A stretch of 64,000 nucleotides of DNA from Prorocentrum cordatum (GCA_963575745.1 CAUYUJ010019939.1:92501-156500), one strand, 5' to 3'; shown: positions 30,850 through 39,849, counted from the first letter of the stretch. A program made the numbers and translations. The notes: generated by a model from the sequence alone, not told the origin.

Positions 30850-30914
30850 ATGTGTGCGTCGCCCCCCTTGGGGCGACGCGCGCGCCGAGAAATCTTATGA
30901 TGGTACATATACAT
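30850..30914 (+). repeat. Left half of interrupted target repeat
   Basis: ATGTGTGCGTCGCCCCCCTT ... GAAATCTTATGATGG. Matches 22472-22525; the repeat resumes at about 37940 after the retrotransposon. Confidence 0.85.
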
Positions 30915-30965
30915 ATTGTTGCTCTGGAGCTTTATCAGTGTCTTCATCGGACCGCAGCTCGCTCT
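30915..30965 (+). repeat. Split direct repeat A1
   Basis: 51 bp from ATTGTTGCTCTGGAGCTTTA to CGCAGCTCGCTCT. Identical to A2 at 37653-37703. Left terminus of the element. Confidence 0.95.
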
Positions 30966-30980
30966 GGTTCTGGCCATTGT

Positions 30981-31475
30981 ATGGCTGAGCCAGGTGCCGC
31001 GCGCCCCCACCTCGGCGCTGGGCCCATCGTCCTCGCGGCGGCGGCGGCTGGTGCTGGGCGCTGGTCGCACTTCCTCGAGGGGGTCGACTGGCGCGACTGG
31101 TGGGCCCTCGCGCCCCAGCCTGGACCCAAGTACGGGCACGTGCCCGACTGCCCGGAGTGCCCGCCCTGCCAGAGCGTGGTCGCCATCGACGACGACTTCT
31201 GGGTACGGATCCCCTGGGACTGGGTGGACCGGCTTGTCTTCTTGCTGGCCGGGCTTGGGCTCGGCAGGGTGCGCCTGGGCTGTGCGTGCAGCAGGCGTGC
31301 GTCGCGGCGGTCGGTCCCGCTGCACGATCACTACGACAACGAGGACTACTTGCAGGCCGGGTTCGGACCCGGCGGGCGAGCGGGCTTCTCCACTCCGTCT
31401 ACACCGCCCTCGGCCAGCTCGGCCGTCTGGCGCCCTCGTCGGTCTCCTCCTCGTGCTCTGGGTGCTCCTGAGTGA
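30981..31475 (+). CDS. Small 5' ORF of the retrotransposon (Cys motif plus membrane segment)
   Basis: ATG at 30981, 164 codons, stop TGA at 31473-31475. The stop shares one base with the gag start (TGATG), a layout that permits termination-reinitiation. The protein has a Trp-rich segment (WRDWWALAPQPGPKYGHVPD), a CPECPPC cysteine cluster, then IPWDWVDRLVFLLAGLGLGR, which could span a membrane, and a basic cluster (RRASRR). I do not know its function. Support for it being real: uninterrupted frame from just inside A1, natural composition, and the exact overlap with gag. A 1,870-codon frame in another phase also covers this region but is a shadow here. Confidence 0.6.
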   Translation: MAEPGAARPHLGAGPIVLAAAAAGAGRWSHFLEGVDWRDWWALAPQPGPKYGHVPDCPECPPCQSVVAIDDDFWVRIPWDWVDRLVFLLAGLGLGRVRLGCACSRRASRRSVPLHDHYDNEDYLQAGFGPGGRAGFSTPSTPPSASSAVWRPRRSPPRALGAPE

Positions 31476-32620
31476 TGGCCAACGCCGCCGACTTCCGGGG
31501 GCTGGACATCGTGGAGCCCCAGATCGCGGTGTACTTCCCGGAGGATGCGAATGTGAACTGGCACACCAGGATTCTGCTCGAGAAGTTGAACGATCAGGGG
31601 CGGTGGGTGGTGGCCACGCCCGATGGCGACATCCAGGTCATCGACCTGGCCCAGTTCCGCGTGCTGCCGATCCCTCGGAATGCGCCAGCGCCGGTGCGCC
31701 TCCGGAACAATCACTACCACTTTGGGGACGTGAGCGAGGAGACGCTGGCGGGCTGGCATCGCGCGGCCCGCCAGTTGGCGGTGGTGCTCGGAGGTGTGGC
31801 TGCCGTGGCGGCTGGGAACGCGGAGGCCAAGTGGTACTACTCCGACACGGCGGACGACGAGTTCGGCGAGGCGGTGGAGGACGCGGTGCTGGCCAACCCG
31901 GCGGGCTTCCTCAACCGGGAGGCGAAGGGTATGGTGGAGGTCCGCGACGCCGGTGGCGACCGCCACTGGCGCTTCGTGGAGCGGGTGTCCCGCACGGACT
32001 ACGCGGACTGGCTCAACGAGAAGCGGAACGGCCCTGGACGGGATCCGCGTATCCTCCCACTCGAGCGGGACGCGGCCGGCCGACGGCACCTCCTGCTCCG
32101 GGATGCCATGGCCGTCATGACCCCGTTCAAGCCGAAGCCGCCCGACGACTGGCCGTTCCGTGGCCCCCCAGCGTGCGCCGAGCTGTTCGCTGCGATTCGG
32201 GGGTCGGGCCACGACATTGGTTCCTACCACGAATTCTACCTCACGAGCTCCGGCCTCTCGCCCGAGCATCCCGTGGCCCACAAGCACCGCGACCTCTTGA
32301 TCGTCGTGCACCACCTTCTCTCCTACGACCAGGTGAATGGTCAGCAGAGTGCCGGCGCGGAGGCCGCCGCCCGACTTATCCTCCAGATCCATGCCGCCGT
32401 GATGAGGAATGCGAAGGCACCGGACTTCCGTGGCACGGGGGTGATGGTCCACAGCAGCCTTGCCACGGGAGGCTCCACGCTGGTGGGCGACTTCGCGAAG
32501 TGGACCGCCGAGGAGCAGAAGACGGAGGCCTTCACCATGAAGCAGCACCGCCTCTACGCGGAGGAGCTCGTCAACGCCTCGAAGGCCCCCCAGCCCAGGA
32601 AGGGCGACGGGGGGAAGTGA
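31475..32620 (+). CDS. Gag-like ORF of the YR retrotransposon
   Basis: 381 codons, ATG at 31475, stop TGA at 32618-32620. Balanced, soluble-looking protein (ADFRGLDIVEPQIAVYFPED near the N terminus; HHLLSYDQVNGQQSAGAEAA around residue 285). No CCHC zinc knuckle, protease motif or membrane segment. The position between the 5' ORF and pol, and its size, fit the structural (Gag-like) protein of DIRS-order elements, which generally lack strong sequence conservation. Pol resumes in the +1 frame after the GGGGGGAAGTGA end, so pol would need +1 frameshifting or reinitiation. Function is inferred from position. Confidence 0.75.
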   Translation: MANAADFRGLDIVEPQIAVYFPEDANVNWHTRILLEKLNDQGRWVVATPDGDIQVIDLAQFRVLPIPRNAPAPVRLRNNHYHFGDVSEETLAGWHRAARQLAVVLGGVAAVAAGNAEAKWYYSDTADDEFGEAVEDAVLANPAGFLNREAKGMVEVRDAGGDRHWRFVERVSRTDYADWLNEKRNGPGRDPRILPLERDAAGRRHLLLRDAMAVMTPFKPKPPDDWPFRGPPACAELFAAIRGSGHDIGSYHEFYLTSSGLSPEHPVAHKHRDLLIVVHHLLSYDQVNGQQSAGAEAAARLILQIHAAVMRNAKAPDFRGTGVMVHSSLATGGSTLVGDFAKWTAEEQKTEAFTMKQHRLYAEELVNASKAPQPRKGDGGK

Positions 32621-32933
32621 TCATCGATCGGTCCTGGCAGGAGGAGGCCGCCCCACCGTGCTGGTCGGGATGCCTTCTGTCATGCCCGCGTCCCGGGCTC
32701 GGCCTGACCCGGGCGTGGCCCTTTTTCCTCTTCGCCTTCGTCATCGGAGCGCGGAGGATCGTCAGGGATTACCTCGGTATCTCCGCCGGCGGCTGGCCGC
32801 GCAGGACGAGCACGAGAATTTTGTGGCTGACGCCGTCTCGTCGCTCAACTCCCTGTACTCCTCCGCTGGCTCCGGGTACTCGACCTACGAGTTCCCCAAC
32901 CGCCGCAAGTCCGGCGAGCCGGTCTCCGCTTTT
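32621..32933 (+). CDS. N-terminal part of pol, before the frameshift
   Basis: Reading frame 3, open through the gag stop; first ATG 32670. Protein-like text RSAEDRQGLPRYLRRRLAAQ, then DEHENFVADAVSSLNSLYS. It should continue as the segment upstream of the RT domain, but the continuation (FNDAVLGNVG...) is one frame over, beginning at the T run 32930-32933. Frame 3 closes at 32993. Either this copy has gained one T (or lost two bases), or the site slips. Overlapping frames here lack natural composition. Confidence 0.6.
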
Positions 32934-35900
32934 CAACGACGCGGTCCTCGGGAACGTCGGCCGTGCTGTCAGTGCCTTTCTCCCTCGGCCTGACGAACGA
33001 CAGCTATGTCCAGGAGGAGCCTTGTGTGAGCTCCTCAAGTGCAAGGATATTTACGACACGGACCAGGACACGACGGCGGCGCCTTTCGACCCGGAGAAGC
33101 TCCGCGTGCTCAAAGGTGACCTCCGCCCACAACCCATGGAGCGCCTCGTCGGGCCGACCGCCCGGCGCAAACTCCTGGACCCTCAACGTCACATCTTTCG
33201 GCCGCAGTCGGAGGTGGATGAGCTTCGTGATCTTCCACGGGCTTACTGGGATCCTCGTCTGGTTGGGCCTCAGTCGGAGCGGGGGGTCCTCATACGGCAG
33301 TTGGAGAAGGCTGGACTTATCACATGGCGTACTCGGATTCGGTCTCGGGTGGGAGCCTTCTTTGTCTGGAAGAAGAATGGGGCCATTCGACTCGTTCTCG
33401 ACTGCCGGGCCACCAACGCCCTTCATCGTGACCCACCGCGATCTTCCTTGGCTACCCCAGCGGCCCTGGGACATGTTCTGGTGGGCCCGGCCTGGGAGCG
33501 GGCTGACTCCGCTACCGCGCCGGACGAGAGGAGGGTTGACCCCTCCGATGTCCCGCGCGCGGCCAGCATCGACCTCCTCGACGGCTACTACCAGTTCAGC
33601 AACGACAGCATGGCCTCATGGTTCGCCCTCGGCTACCACGCCTCCGCGTCGGAGGTCGGCGTCTCGGAGGAGCTCGACGAGGAGACCGGCGAGCTCGTCC
33701 CCGTGCCCGCCACGGCGCAGGTGGAGGCGTGCTTCCGTGGAATGCCGATGGGCTGGAGTTGGGCACTCTACTTCTGCCACGACGCTCTCTCAGAGTGTGG
33801 TCGGAGGGCCCAGCTTTCTCTCGGCCTTCCCGCGGATGTGGTGGGAGATCGTCAGGAGGCACCTGTCCTCCACCCTCACACCGCACGGGTCGCGCCCTAC
33901 GTCGACAACGGGAACGTGGTGGCGGGCTCCCGGCGGCAGTGCGAGGCCCTCCTCGACGCGCTCAAGCGGGAGCTGCAGTCCGTGGGGTTCGCCGTCCACG
34001 AGGAGATCCGCCCGTGCCGTGAGATGGAGATCCTTGGCCGAGTCTGGGATGGTCGACGGGGCGAGGTGCGCCCGCGGCCCGCCCGGGCCTGGCGACTCTG
34101 GTACGCCTTGGACACGCTGTTGGGGCAAAAGCGGAAGCTGGCGCCGCAGATGGCCAGGCGACTGGCGGGGCACCTCGTCGACCTGCTGGCGATCCGACGC
34201 GAGTTCCTGTCCGCCCTGTGCCACTTGTACCGGTTCATCGGCGACGGGACTGGGCCGCCGCGGGCCTTGCCGGGCCCCCTTCTGGTCGAGCTCCGCATTA
34301 TCAAAGGTCTGCTGCCGCTGGTCGTCCAGAACTTCGCCAAGCCCCCCTGCGGGCGGATGTATTGCAGTGACTCCTCTGGCTTCGGGTACGCGGTCCACGT
34401 GTCGGACGTCAGTCCTCAGGAGTTACTTCCAGAGGTCGGTTGGCGAGAGCGCTGGCGATTTGTCGACCCGACGCCCGAGCCGACGCTGGACTTCCCGCGG
34501 GCGGCCCCTGCAGCTCCGCCTGTGGTGGCGCCTGACTTCATGGCCTGGTTTGAGTCTGAGGTTGGCGACGCCGATCGCGGCCTCACCTACTCGAACGAGA
34601 AGCCCCGGGGAGCCCCTCCGCTTCGGCCTGAGCGATCACAGCATGAGCGTGTCGGTTTGGTTCCTCGGTTGGCCGACGGGCTGGTGGAGCCTGGGCGTTG
34701 GACCCGGGTCCGCCGCGGGGTCTGGCAGCGGCCAGCCGCCATCCACAACAAGGAAGGCCGAGCTGCCGTGTACGGACTCCTGCACGCCGCCAGCGACGTC
34801 TCCAACTTCAATACCGTGGTGCTCGCGCTCGGGGACAACCTGGCCGAGGTCCTCGCCACCGACCGCGGTCGGGCTCGTGACCTTGAGCTGCTCGCGGTCT
34901 GCCGGCGGGCCGCGGCGATCCAGGGGGCCACGGGCATCCGATGGGTTCGCCGCTACGTCGAGACGGCCCGCAACCCGTCCGACGCCGACTCCCGCTGGAA
35001 GGACGACAAGTCCCAGCATGCCAAGCTGGCGCGGGCGACTCCCACGAAGCTGTCTGCCGCGGTGCCGCGGACGTGGACCGCGCTGGAGGGGGAGCCGCCG
35101 CCTGAGCCGTGCGACGCGCGGCCGCGGCTGCGGCCGCCGCCCGGGCTGCCGGCGCCGCAGCGCCGCCCGCCGCCGCGAGGAGCCCCGCGTGCCGAGAGGG
35201 GGGAGATTCAGACTCCTGCCGTCACACCTCTCGGCCGTGCCTCGGCGGCGGCCCAGGGCGCTGGCGCCGGCCTGCCCGGGCCTCAGGCTCGGCCGCGGCC
35301 CCTCGCCCAGGCTCGCCCGCGGGTACAGGATCGCGGCGGACACCGAGGACGGGATCGAGTTCGGGATGACCCACGGCCCGACCGCCAACCCGATCGTCGG
35401 CCTCCTGGGCGTCCTCCTGACGCTCCTCGCCGAGGGCATCGGGGCGCGCAGGCGGCCCCGACGGGGGTCTCGGTGCTCGAGCTCTTCGCGGGCTGCGCGT
35501 TCCTGTCGGGCGGGGTCCGGGCTGCCGGCATGCGCGTCGGGGTCCCGTGCGAGCTCAACCACGGCTCCCACTTCGACCTCACGCGGCCCTGCGTCCAGGC
35601 GGAGGTCCTTCGCTGGCTACGGGATGGGCGAGTCTGGCTGGTATTCCTTGGCACCCCTTGTGGGCGCTGGTCTCAGGCGCGCAGCACCGGGCGTGCAGGG
35701 ACGGACGTCGACCGCGCGGGGTACGCCTGCGCTCGGTTCACCGTCAGGGTGCTCCGACTCTGCCGCCAGCGGGGGATCTACGTGGCTCTGGAGAATCCTC
35801 GGCGGAGCGGCCTGTGGGACTGGCCGCCCTTGGCAGCGGAGCTGCGGCGCAGCGGCTGCGCCCACTTCGACTTCGACATGTGCGCCTTCGACGCCGCCTG

Positions 35901-36528
35901 GAGGAAGCCCACCCGACTCTCCACCAACCTGCCCGGGGCCGACCCTCTCGACCGCAGGTGCCCCGGCCATCGACGACATGTCATCCTCGAGGGGAAGGTC
36001 GGGGGAGCGTCTGGGCCTGCCAGGTGGCGGACCTCCTACGGGGGTGCGTACCCTCCGAAGCTCTGCCGGTCTTTCGCGAGGGTGGCTGCTGGCGCTGCTC
36101 CTGCTGGCGCGTGGTGCCTCCGCGGCGAGGGGCAGACCTCCGACTGGTGGGAGGACCGGCTGCTGGACGCCGCCGGGGCTGCGGGCGCTGGCGCGCGGGG
36201 CCGACGTGTGGCGCCCCCGCGACTCCCCCGCGACGCCTCCCTCGGCTGGGAGGGGTGCACGCGGCGCTGGAGCGGGAGGCCGCTCTCGGAGGAGCTCCGC
36301 ATCCTCGCCGAGATCCGCGCCTACAATTGCGCCCATGACCCGCAAGCGGCGGCGCGCCAGCAGCGTGGTCGACTCGGCCCCCGGCTTCCTGCGACGGGCC
36401 ACCGTCTCGGCCAGGACCCGCAGCACCTACGCCAAGGCCTTCGCCCTGGTGCAGCAGTTCGCGGCCGGGCGAGGGGCCTCACCGCAGACCATGAAGGAGT
36501 GGGACGCCATCCTGCACGACTACCTTGA
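32931..36528 (+). CDS. Pol: reverse transcriptase, RNase H, C5-methyltransferase-like domain
   Basis: Open in frame 1 to a stop at 36526-36528. RT spans about 33280-34260: VGAFFVWKKNGAIRLVLDC, then motif A SIDLLDGYYQF (Asp codon 33571) and active-site box PYVDNG (YVDN at 33898-33909, the second Asp of YxDD replaced by Asn). RNase H spans 34360-35020: CSDSSGFGYAVH, LALGDNLAEV, and RNPSDADSR. A GC-rich Pro/Arg linker follows (35060-35460); another frame there reads better (YRIAADTEDGIEFG), so a local frameshift is possible. The methyltransferase-like domain (35470-36110) has motif I LELFAGC, PC motif GTPCGRWS (35650-35661) and ENP (35791-35799) in place of ENV. The target-recognition region is short. 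The 3' end overlaps the recombinase by ~190 bp. Confidence 0.85.
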
Positions 36529-37336
36529 GATGGAGTTCTTGGATGGCGCCTCGGCGGCCGTCGGTCGCGTCGCTCTCTACGGCACGGCCTGGTCCCTCGA
36601 TTTCGTCACACGCAACCCCTCAGTGCTGCCCCTCTCGAAGAAGGCTCTGAGAGGCTTCGCCAGCATCCGCCCCGACACCATGCGCGACCCGCCCCCGCTG
36701 GAGGCGATATGGTGCCTGGTGGGGCGGCTGCTGCTGGCCAACACCGTGGACTGCGACCTCGCCTCGGCCTTTTGCCTCCTCGCCTTCGACGCCTACCTCA
36801 GGCCTTCGGAGGCCCTCGAGCTGACAGCCGCGCAGGTGATCCCGCCGAAGCGGGGCACGGCCAACCGCTCTTGGGCTCTCGTCGTGGCGCCAGAAGGAGG
36901 CAAACCCGCCAAGAACAAGCAGTTCGACCAAGGTGTGAAGGTCGGAGCCTTTGGGCGTTCGTTCGCTGTCGACGTGCTCCAGAAGATGTCCCACCGCGCG
37001 CAGCCTGGCACGCTGCTGTTTCGGCACCTCACGCTCGCCAAGCTCGAGGCCATCTTCCGCAAGTACGGCGACGTCGACGGGGTCAAGATCACACCGCATT
37101 GCCTGCGACACGCAGGCCCATCCCATGACATGCACTACAACGGGGCCTCGCTCGACTTCGTCATGATGCGAGGCCGCTGGACAGTGGTCAACTCAGTGCG
37201 CAGGTACGGCAAGCCCGCCAAGCTCCTGCGCCAGCTGGCCAAGCTGGAGCGCACGACCGTCCTCGAGGCACCGAGCCGCGCCGCCCGGCTCCCGGGGGAG
37301 GTGCTGTCGCGCCTCGCGGCGCGGCTCTCAGCCTAA
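36335..37336 (+). CDS. Tyrosine recombinase of the YR retrotransposon
   Basis: ATG at 36335, 333 codons, stop TAA 37334-37336. N-terminal basic stretch MTRKRRRAS, then a SAM-like core-binding region (VSARTRSTYAKAFALVQQF). Catalytic residues: Arg156 in AYLRPSEAL (codon 36800), His255 and Arg258 in HCLRHAG (37097-37111), Trp in RGRWTVVNS, and nucleophile Tyr291 in VRRYGKP (37205-37207). All core residues of the family appear present. It would cut and join the circular element DNA at the A/B ends. It starts inside the 3' end of pol in the +1 frame relative to it, as in other DIRS-order elements. ATG chosen because it follows the last methyltransferase-like sequence. Confidence 0.88.
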   Translation: MTRKRRRASSVVDSAPGFLRRATVSARTRSTYAKAFALVQQFAAGRGASPQTMKEWDAILHDYLEMEFLDGASAAVGRVALYGTAWSLDFVTRNPSVLPLSKKALRGFASIRPDTMRDPPPLEAIWCLVGRLLLANTVDCDLASAFCLLAFDAYLRPSEALELTAAQVIPPKRGTANRSWALVVAPEGGKPAKNKQFDQGVKVGAFGRSFAVDVLQKMSHRAQPGTLLFRHLTLAKLEAIFRKYGDVDGVKITPHCLRHAGPSHDMHYNGASLDFVMMRGRWTVVNSVRRYGKPAKLLRQLAKLERTTVLEAPSRAARLPGEVLSRLAARLSA

Positions 37337-37532
37337 ATGGTCTCCTCTCGCCCTCGTCCTCCGTCGTGTGCTCCGCTGTCTTGGGTTGGGCGCCTCCCTG
37401 GTGTCCGGCGGGTCGACTTTCCTCGGCCCTTGGGGGCCTTGGCTTGTCGGTCCTTTTGCCGTCCTGCTGGGTCCTCGTTTTGTTGTTGTTCCCAGATCAC
37501 GACTCGCAGATTATCGGCTGTAGGCAGTTTCT
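37337..37532 (+). other. Element 3' untranslated spacer
   Basis: About 200 bp between the recombinase stop and B1. C/T- and TTG-rich, no ORF of note, no poly(A)-like tail. Confidence 0.6.
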
Positions 37533-37654
37533 GAACGGTTGCACTCGACGGGAATCGTCTCGCTTTTGATGTGGCCCAGTGGGGCCCCAGGTACTTCGCC
37601 TCCCGTGGAGGCGCTGGCATGGAATGCCGATCGGGGCAGTAAAAAGGCATTGAT
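37533..37654 (+). repeat. Split direct repeat B1
   Basis: 122 bp from GAACGGTTGCACTCGACGGG to GTAAAAAGGCATTGAT, identical by eye to B2. It abuts A2 with a two-base AT overlap, forming the B-A junction expected for a circle. Confidence 0.95.
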
Positions 37655-37703
37655 TGTTGCTCTGGAGCTTTATCAGTGTCTTCATCGGACCGCAGCTCGC
37701 TCT
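37653..37703 (+). repeat. Split direct repeat A2
   Basis: 51 bp identical to A1. Followed by a CTC-rich patch and a 70-bp unique sequence before B2. Confidence 0.95.
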
Positions 37704-37802
37704 CCTCCTCCTCCTTTCCTCCTCCTCTTCTGGTGAGATTGGCTGGGTCTGCCAGTATCTGTTCTTAAATTTGTCGAGCTGCGGTACAGTGTCGTGTTCT
37801 GG

Positions 37803-37920
37803 GAACGGTTGCACTCGACGGGAATCGTCTCGCTTTTGATGTGGCCCAGTGGGGCCCCAGGTACTTCGCCTCCCGTGGAGGCGCTGGCATGGAATGCCGA
37901 TCGGGGCAGTAAAAAGGCAT

Positions 37921-37924
<4 letters not shown>
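37803..37924 (+). repeat. Split direct repeat B2 (right terminus)
   Basis: Second 122-bp copy, ending GCATTGAT directly against the TA run of the target. Confidence 0.95.

Positions 37925-37953
<29 letters not shown>
37923..37953. repeat. (TA)n microsatellite at the insertion point
   Basis: About 15 TA units between B2 and the resumed target repeat. The intact target copy at 22520-22527 has only TATATTGTA here. Confidence 0.95.
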
Positions 37954-37956
<3 letters not shown>

Positions 37957-38080
37957 GCGTCGTGGCGGGCGCTTTCTGGCCGCACCGCTCGGGACGATGC
38001 ACTACAAGATGGGCTTGCGATGTGTTCGGGTCGGACGCGCGCCTCCAAGGAGGAAACGCCGAATGAGTACGTCCCTGTGC
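37954..38080 (+). repeat. Right half of interrupted target repeat
   Basis: CGCGTCGTGGCGGGCGCTTT ... ACTACAAGATGGGCTTGCG ... ACGTCCCTGTGC, parallel to 22528-22655. Confidence 0.85.
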
Positions 38081-38104
38081 GTCCCATTTGAGGCATGGAG
38101 GATT

Positions 38105-38239
38105 ATAGGGGCAGAAATAGTAACATCAACATAAAAACTCGGAATCCGGCGCTGGACCCCCCTCCCTGGCGCGCGGAGCGCGCCAGGGGCGGCGCCGAGC
38201 TCCGAGTTTCTCTGTTTCTGCCACTTTTTGTTCCCCTAG
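38105..38239. mobile_element. Foldback element, Fam-F
   Basis: Outer ends TAGGGGCAGAAATAG and TTGTTCCCCTAGA, arms AACATAAAAACTCGGAATCC and GAGCTCCGAGTTTCTCTG. Loop inverted relative to other copies (GGCGCGCGGAGCGCGCC). Confidence 0.75.
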
Positions 38240-38356
38240 ATTAGACAGAGGACCTGAGGACACGCCCATTCCGTGCCCCGGGGCACGCTCCGTGTGGCCG
38301 TGTGGCGGGCGGGCGCCAGCGGCCCTCGGTGGGCGGTACAGTCCTCGCGGCCTCTC

Positions 38357-38935
38357 CTTCCTCCTCCTCCTCCTCCTCCTCCTCCTCCTCCTCCTCGTCC
38401 TGACCTCCTCCTCCTCCTCCTCCTCCTCCTCCTCCTCCTCCTCTTCCTCCGCCTCCTCCTCCTCGACCCCTTCTCCTCGACCTCCTCCTCCTCCTCCTCT
38501 CCTCCTTCCTCTTCCTCCTCGACCTCCTTCTCCTCTACCTCCTCCTCCTCCTCCTCCTCCTCCTCCTCCTCCTCTCTCCTCTCTTTCTCCTCGACCTCCT
38601 GCTGCTCCTCCTCCTCCTCTTCCTCCTCCTCCTCCTCGTTCTCTTTCTCCTCGACCTCCTGCTCTTCCTCCTCCTCCTCCTCGACGTCCTCATCCTCCTC
38701 GACTTCCTCGTCCTCCTCGACCTCCCCGTCTTGACCTCCTTCCCTCGACCTCCTCCTCCTCGGCCTCTTCCTCCTCGACCGCTTCGTCGTCCTCGTGCCG
38801 CTGCTCCTCCTCCTCCTCCTCCTCCTCCTCCTCCTCCTCCTCCTCCTCCTCCTCCTCCTCCTCCTCCTCCTCCTCCTCCTCCTCCTCCTCCTCCTCCTCC
38901 TCCTCCTCCTCCTCCTCCTGCTGCCGCTCCTCCCT
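38357..38935. repeat. (CTC)n polypyrimidine tract, longest in window
   Basis: About 580 bp. The first 400 bp are interrupted every 30-60 bp by CTCGAC; the last 130 bp (38800-38925) are pure CTC. Confidence 0.97.
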
Positions 38936-39071
38936 GCTGCTGCTCCCCCACTTCCCGAAGGGCCCCGGTCCGCCCGGCAGGTTCCGACCTTTACGAATCG
39001 GCTCCCGCAGAAGAAGGCGGACGAGCCCTCGGAGGTTCCCCCTCGATCCGTCCGCCGTTTTTCCGGTGTGG

Positions 39072-39280
39072 CTCTAGGCCTCTTAGATGGGGTCGGAGAA
39101 TATGGGGTCGGAGGATCGCGCCGCATCCGCGATGCATCGGCGATGTGGCCCGATGTGGAGCCCGATTCTCTCCACGCCGACGTCGCCGATGCACCGCCGA
39201 CGTCGCCGATGCATCGCCGATGTATCTGCGATGCGGCGCGATCCTCCGACCCCATCTACTCTTATCCCATGTAGGAGACC
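39072..39280. mobile_element. Long-TIR element, Fam-H copy 2
   Basis: TCTAGGCCTCTTAGATGGGG ... and ...CCCATCTACTCTTATCCCAT. Inner arms GGAGGATCGCGCCGCATC. Centre made of GATGCATCGCCGA(CGTCG) words. Confidence 0.8.
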
Positions 39281-39849
39281 TTTTAAGTGTTTGCTCTCAA
39301 GCTTGCTGCCTGGTCTGTTGATGTCCGGTTTGTGCGCTCTCCTGTGGATGGCAGTTCCGCGATCTCACCCGACCTCATGGGCGCGGTAGTTTGCCCGCAC
39401 AGTCCAGTCACTGAGCTTGTGCTTTTCAGTGTAATGTGTTGAGCTTGCCACCCAGGTTGTGCCGACCTGTTTGGGCGCGCTCGGGCACAGCTCTGGGCTA
39501 CGGAGGGGCTTTGGCTTTCGGGCCGTTATACCTATATATATATATAAACAATTGTCTGTCCGTCAACCTGTCCGTCGCCGATTCTCGGCCAGAAGAGCGC
39601 ATCTGTTCGTTATTGCACGGTTTGCGTTGCATCTTCGGGGGGCCTCGCTTTGTCCCCCAAATCGGTGCTTCTTCTTGTGCCCGACGGGGGCTCGATGCCC
39701 CCTCGACGCGGACTTGGCGTGCATTCGATGCGGATCCGATACGGGTTCGACGCGGATCTGACGAGGCCGACATCGATTCGACGCGGATTCGACGCCTACA
39801 GGTCCGCGACGGGACAGACAAGGTCCCCCGAGGATACAACGTGGTACGA
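39281..39849. other. No supported gene
   Basis: Includes a short TA run (39535-39546) and a CGACGCGGATTCGACG-type minisatellite at 39700-39800 that yields Arg/Asp-rich frames. Similar words at 51870-51930. Confidence 0.45.

Larger units (their letters stand above)
30915..37924 (+). mobile_element. YR retrotransposon with split direct repeats and C5-methyltransferase-like domain
   Basis: A 7,010-bp element bounded by A1 (30915-30965) and B2 (37803-37924), with B1-A2 (37533-37703) between the last ORF and B2. This A1-ORFs-B1-A2-B2 layout is the split-direct-repeat structure of PAT/Ngaro-like members of the DIRS order, which integrate through a circular DNA intermediate by tyrosine recombinase and make no target duplication. 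ORFs in order: small ORF, gag-like, RT-RNase H-methyltransferase, recombinase. The insertion point is AT-rich (left flank ATACAT, right flank a TA run) and lies in a dispersed repeat. Direct repeats A1/A2 and B1/B2 appear identical, implying a recent insertion. One frameshift at 32930-32933 may inactivate pol. Confidence 0.9.

Noticed and set aside
30916-32620. N-terminal half of the 1,870-codon frame over the 5' ORF and gag
   Set aside because: Shadow frame: the protein-like text is in frame 3 (30981-31475) and frame 2 (31475-32620); this frame is Arg/Pro/Ser noise until 32931.
32963-36334. Frame 2 upstream of the recombinase (part of a 1,457-codon frame)
   Set aside because: Shadow of pol; only from 36335 on does it read as a recombinase.
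30915-37924. Prophage or bacterial integrative element, because of the tyrosine recombinase and methyltransferase
   Set aside because: RT and RNase H domains, split direct repeats and insertion in a dispersed repeat identify a eukaryotic YR retrotransposon.
30915-37924. LTR retrotransposon reading of the terminal repeats
   Set aside because: The repeats are split (A1...B1A2...B2), there is no integrase or protease, and no target duplication is visible.
39072-39280. Direct GATGCATCG repeats as CRISPR or centromere motif
   Set aside because: They are the self-complementary interior of a dispersed long-TIR element, in four copies.
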